DNA from: Thermoplasmata archaeon
Lineage (GTDB): Archaea; Thermoplasmatota; E2; UBA202; JdFR-43
NCBI GenBank assembly: GCA_003650975.1
Contig: QMSU01000055.1
Location: 1 to 6,881, forward strand
Length of the DNA stretch: 6,881 nt
Direction of reading: 5' to 3'
A program made the position numbers and the translations under genes. Below the pieces are notes generated by a model. The model was not told the DNA's origin. It searched no databases and worked only from the letters and a program-made list of their open reading frames with translations. This document shows, piece after piece, positions 5,408-6,881 of this stretch (the stretch's first letter is position 1; the number at the start of each line of letters is the position of its first letter).

Positions 5408-5980
5408 CTACTGGCTGTTACCTGTCAGCACATTCCGTTTATCCTTTGTGTACCAGAGATACAGCGCCACTGCGCACAGTGCAAGCGCAATGATTGAGAG
5501 CACCAGACTTATCTGAATGAATTCGGTGTTATACGTAACAAGAGTGGTAACGTGTTCGCCCTTCTGTCGTATGGTTTCATTCACCGCATCACCATAGGTA
5601 AGGCTGTTTCCCTCTCCGGCAGGATAGAAAGGCACCTTTTCAGTGAAATAGCGCCAGAGCATGAAGATGGCACCCATCAGTGACAAAAAGGAAGTGGAAA
5701 GTAACAGTGTGATTTTCACCCGTTCTGGATGCAGCACATGTTTTCCCCTCATGGTGAGCTGATAGTACACCCACTTTCGCTCATCATCAATCTTTTTCAC
5801 AAGCCCCGCCTCGACCAGTTTTGTCACATGTTTCAACACAGCCGGCTTGCTCTTTTCCAGCTCCTTTGCAAGCTCGGATACCGTCATTTTCCGTTCATCG
5901 AGTTTCTTCAGCACTGCCACTCTGCTCTCTGAAGCCAGTGCCATAAAACTGGTTTTATCCAGCACTATCCGCTCTTCCAT
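5408..5980 (-). CDS. Membrane-anchored winged-helix transcriptional regulator (ArsR-like)
   Basis: A 190-residue protein. Residues 8-80 form an ArsR-like winged helix: MALASESRVAVLKKLDE (13-29), the turn helix TVSELAKELEKS (33-44), the recognition helix PAVLKHVTKLVEAGLV (46-61), and a wing with KWVYYQLT (69-76). Two membrane segments follow, about 89-111 and 154-177, with a roughly 40-residue loop between them that would face outside (two Tyr-containing stretches and polar residues), then a short basic C-terminal tail. This layout puts the DNA-binding domain in the cytoplasm and the loop outside, so it may act as a one-component sensor; the signal is unknown. The ATG at 5980 lies about 24 bp after a TATA box (6001-6008), which predicts a leaderless mRNA. 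A perfect inverted repeat at 6020-6041 directly upstream may be its own or another regulator's binding site. TBP is the next gene upstream, in the same direction, 94 bp away. Confidence 0.85.
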   Translation of the reverse strand: MEERIVLDKTSFMALASESRVAVLKKLDERKMTVSELAKELEKSKPAVLKHVTKLVEAGLVKKIDDERKWVYYQLTMRGKHVLHPERVKITLLLSTSFLSLMGAIFMLWRYFTEKVPFYPAGEGNSLTYGDAVNETIRQKGEHVTTLVTYNTEFIQISLVLSIIALALCAVALYLWYTKDKRNVLTGNSQ

Positions 5981-6000
5981 CTGATTTTATAGGAGAGGCG

Positions 6001-6014
6001 CTATATAAGCGTAT
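6001..6014 (-). promoter_or_regulatory. TATA box and BRE of the membrane regulator gene
   Basis: On the minus strand TTATATAG (6008-6001) is preceded by the BRE-like ATACGC (6014-6009). The centre is about 24-25 bp from the ATG, giving a leaderless transcript. Confidence 0.6.
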
Positions 6015-6019
6015 AGTTT

Positions 6020-6041
6020 TCGTTAGCAATATGGCTAACGA
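6020..6041. promoter_or_regulatory. Perfect inverted repeat, candidate operator
   Basis: TCGTTAGC (6020-6027) and GCTAACGA (6034-6041) are perfect complements with a 6-base spacer AATATG, a 22-bp dyad suited to a dimeric winged-helix protein. It ends about 6 bp from the BRE of the regulator gene, a position typical of activator sites in archaea, though steric repression is also possible. No T-run follows it on the minus strand, so a terminator for the TBP gene is less likely. Confidence 0.55.
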
Positions 6042-6049
6042 TCGTCCCA

Positions 6050-6074
6050 GAACTCAAAAGAAAAGGGGAAAGGG
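6050..6074 (-). terminator. Pyrimidine-rich tract after the TBP gene
   Basis: Directly after the TBP stop the minus strand reads as a pyrimidine-rich stretch (CCCTTTCCCCTTTTCTTTTG), compatible with U-tract termination in archaea. No hairpin precedes it. Confidence 0.35.
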
Positions 6075-6632
6075 TTATAACAATCTCTTTGCGCTGAGTT
6101 CTTCTATTATCCTGTCTATTGCTTCGGTGACCTGTTTGGCCTTCCGCGCACCTGTGCAAACCAGTTTTCCTGAGCCAAAGAGGAGTATGACTACCTTCGG
6201 GTCATCAAGCCGGTACACCAGTCCCGGGAACTGTTCCGGTTCATATTCTATTTTTTCAAGGCCGATTGCCTGTGCTATTGCAATGAGATTCAGCTGCGCA
6301 TGCAGGTTTGCAGAGGCAACAATATTCTGCACCGTTATTTCCGGTTTCTTGAAAACCTTAAAGCCTGCTGAAGCCACCTTGTCACAGACCTTCTGAATCG
6401 CCCGCTCCACGTCCTTTATCGTCTTTGCACCGGTGCACACTACCTTCCCGCTCCTGAAGAGCAGGGCTGCCGTTTTTGGTTCATCGAGCCGTAACACCAG
6501 ACCGGGGAACTGTTCTGGCTCATATTCGCTTTCTGGCAGTGCTTTTTTGAGTTTTGAGAGGTCGAGTTCCTTTGCTATGGTGGTCGAAGCTACCACATTC
6601 TCAATCTTCATGTCGACTTTTTTCTCTACCAT
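6075..6632 (-). CDS. tbp: TATA-box-binding protein (TBP)
   Basis: A 185-residue general transcription factor that binds and bends TATA DNA so that TFB and RNA polymerase can assemble. The two-fold pseudo-symmetric saddle is obvious: YEPEQFPGLVLRLDEP at residues 37-52 with LLFRSGKVVCTGAK at 57-70 in the first half, and YEPEQFPGLVYRLDDP at 130-145 with LLFGSGKLVCTGAR at 150-163 in the second. The four phenylalanines that kink DNA are present with the expected 17-residue spacing in each half: Phe42/Phe59 and Phe135/Phe152. No acidic C-terminal tail is seen; it ends in AKRLL. Start choice: ATG 6632 is preferred; a TTG at 6641 is in frame, and ATG 6611 would still keep the whole saddle. Two TATA boxes stand immediately upstream, so TBP may regulate its own gene. 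At DNA level the two halves give a diverged direct repeat near 6200-6245 and 6480-6530. Confidence 0.97.
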   Translation of the reverse strand: MVEKKVDMKIENVVASTTIAKELDLSKLKKALPESEYEPEQFPGLVLRLDEPKTAALLFRSGKVVCTGAKTIKDVERAIQKVCDKVASAGFKVFKKPEITVQNIVASANLHAQLNLIAIAQAIGLEKIEYEPEQFPGLVYRLDDPKVVILLFGSGKLVCTGARKAKQVTEAIDRIIEELSAKRLL

Positions 6633-6644
6633 AGAAATCAAGGT

Positions 6645-6667
6645 TATATATAAAGGGGTATATAAAG
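6645..6667 (-). promoter_or_regulatory. Tandem TATA boxes upstream of the TBP gene
   Basis: On the minus strand, CTTTATATAC (6667-6658) and CTTTATATAT (6655-6646) lie 12 bp apart, separated by C residues. The distal box predicts a start near 6637 and so the ATG at 6632; the proximal one predicts a start near 6625, which would favour ATG 6611. Two TBP dimension sites so close could not both nucleate initiation at once. Confidence 0.55.
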
Positions 6668-6711
6668 CCTTTCCGTATATGCCTCGATGCCGTTAATTCA
6701 ACAAAATTTTT

Positions 6712-6881
6712 GGTATTGTCCTAATTTACGATAGTTTATTATACTAGAACATAATATCCTATTAGGTGAAAAGAATGGCTCGTCCGAGAGGAACAATTGA
6801 TGTTGTTTGTCAAAATCCCAGATGTAAATATTATCTGAAAGAAAAAGGGAAGGATATCATTAAAAGTGGTAAATATTCAAC
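6712..6881 (+). mobile_element. Left part of a probable IS1-like insertion sequence (runs off window)
   Basis: GC content drops to about 35 percent from near 6693, and the first ORF encodes an InsA-like zinc-ribbon start. A possible left end is GGTATTGTCCTAA at 6712-6724, whose opening loosely resembles the GGTnnTG ends of the IS1 family. The right end and the target duplication are outside the window, so the boundary is tentative. Confidence 0.35.
6775..6881 (+). CDS. N-terminus of an IS1-type transposase/InsA-like zinc-ribbon protein (partial)
   Basis: From ATG 6775 there are 35 codons before the window ends. The translation has a basic start MARPRGT, then CQNPRC (Cys12 and Cys17), then IIKSGKYS at 28-35. 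This matches the N-terminal zinc ribbon of IS1 InsA-like proteins, where a Cys pair is followed by a GK(x)S element and a second Cys pair; the second pair would be past the window edge. An AGGTGA Shine-Dalgarno (6764-6769) sits 5 bases before the ATG. Codons are AT-rich, unlike TBP next door, consistent with a mobile gene. A non-transposase zinc-ribbon protein is the main alternative. Confidence 0.6.
   Translation, partial: MARPRGTIDVVCQNPRCKYYLKEKGKDIIKSGKYS

Noticed and set aside
6200..6530. Direct DNA repeat about 290 bp apart
   Set aside because: It is explained by the internal duplication of TBP and is not a separate repeat element.
6639..6641. TTG start for TBP adding three residues
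   Set aside because: A TTG start is rare, and it lies within or before the predicted transcript start; ATG 6632 fits the family N-terminus.

Overview
The window is archaeal and most likely euryarchaeal, plausibly from the Thermoplasmatota or a related lineage. The evidence is an archaeal elongation factor 1A with no crenarchaeal-type insertion that I can see, an archaeal uS10, a TATA-binding protein (TBP), UbiA-family ether-lipid prenyltransferases, TATA-box promoters in front of nearly every gene, and a tRNA-Ser interrupted by a bulge-helix-bulge intron. The phylum is inferred from remembered protein similarity, not from a search.

Layout from left to right. (1) Bases 1-1551, plus strand: the tail of a UbiA-family prenyltransferase, a SEC59/phytol-kinase-like membrane lipid kinase, and a P-loop kinase of the thymidylate-kinase fold whose start overlaps the preceding stop. 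These look like an isoprenoid/ether-lipid cluster. (2) Bases 1580-2233, minus strand: a pyroglutamyl peptidase with an apparent signal peptide, convergent with the lipid cluster. (3) Bases 2234-2357: a divergent promoter region. (4) Bases 2358-4150, plus strand: the translation module, with EF-1A, uS10 one base behind it, and then tRNA-Ser(UGA) from its own TATA box. The tRNA has a roughly 48-nt intron in its T-loop. (5) Bases 4244-5101, plus strand: a second, complete UbiA-family enzyme (digeranylgeranylglyceryl phosphate synthase type), clearly more AT-rich than the genes to its left. (6) Bases 5102-5407: mostly non-coding, with a terminator-like element, small inverted repeats and a possible 34-residue leaderless ORF. 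(7) Bases 5408-6632, minus strand: a membrane-anchored winged-helix regulator preceded by a perfect 8-bp inverted repeat, and upstream of it the gene for TBP behind two tandem TATA boxes. (8) Bases 6712-6881: the AT-rich start of an IS1-like insertion sequence that runs off the window.

How it fits together: the two UbiA enzymes and the SEC59-like and TMK-like kinases point to archaeal membrane lipid synthesis or prenol salvage. EF-1A, uS10 and tRNA-Ser form a translation unit. TBP and the membrane regulator form a transcription-control pair. Several genes have a TATA box about 25 bp before the start codon and no useful Shine-Dalgarno site, which predicts leaderless mRNAs, whereas EF-1A has a leader with a strong Shine-Dalgarno. 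The most notable observation is the T-loop intron in tRNA-Ser(UGA). The most testable regulatory observations are the inverted repeat before the membrane regulator and the doubled TATA box before the TBP gene. No defence system, CRISPR array or prophage is visible.
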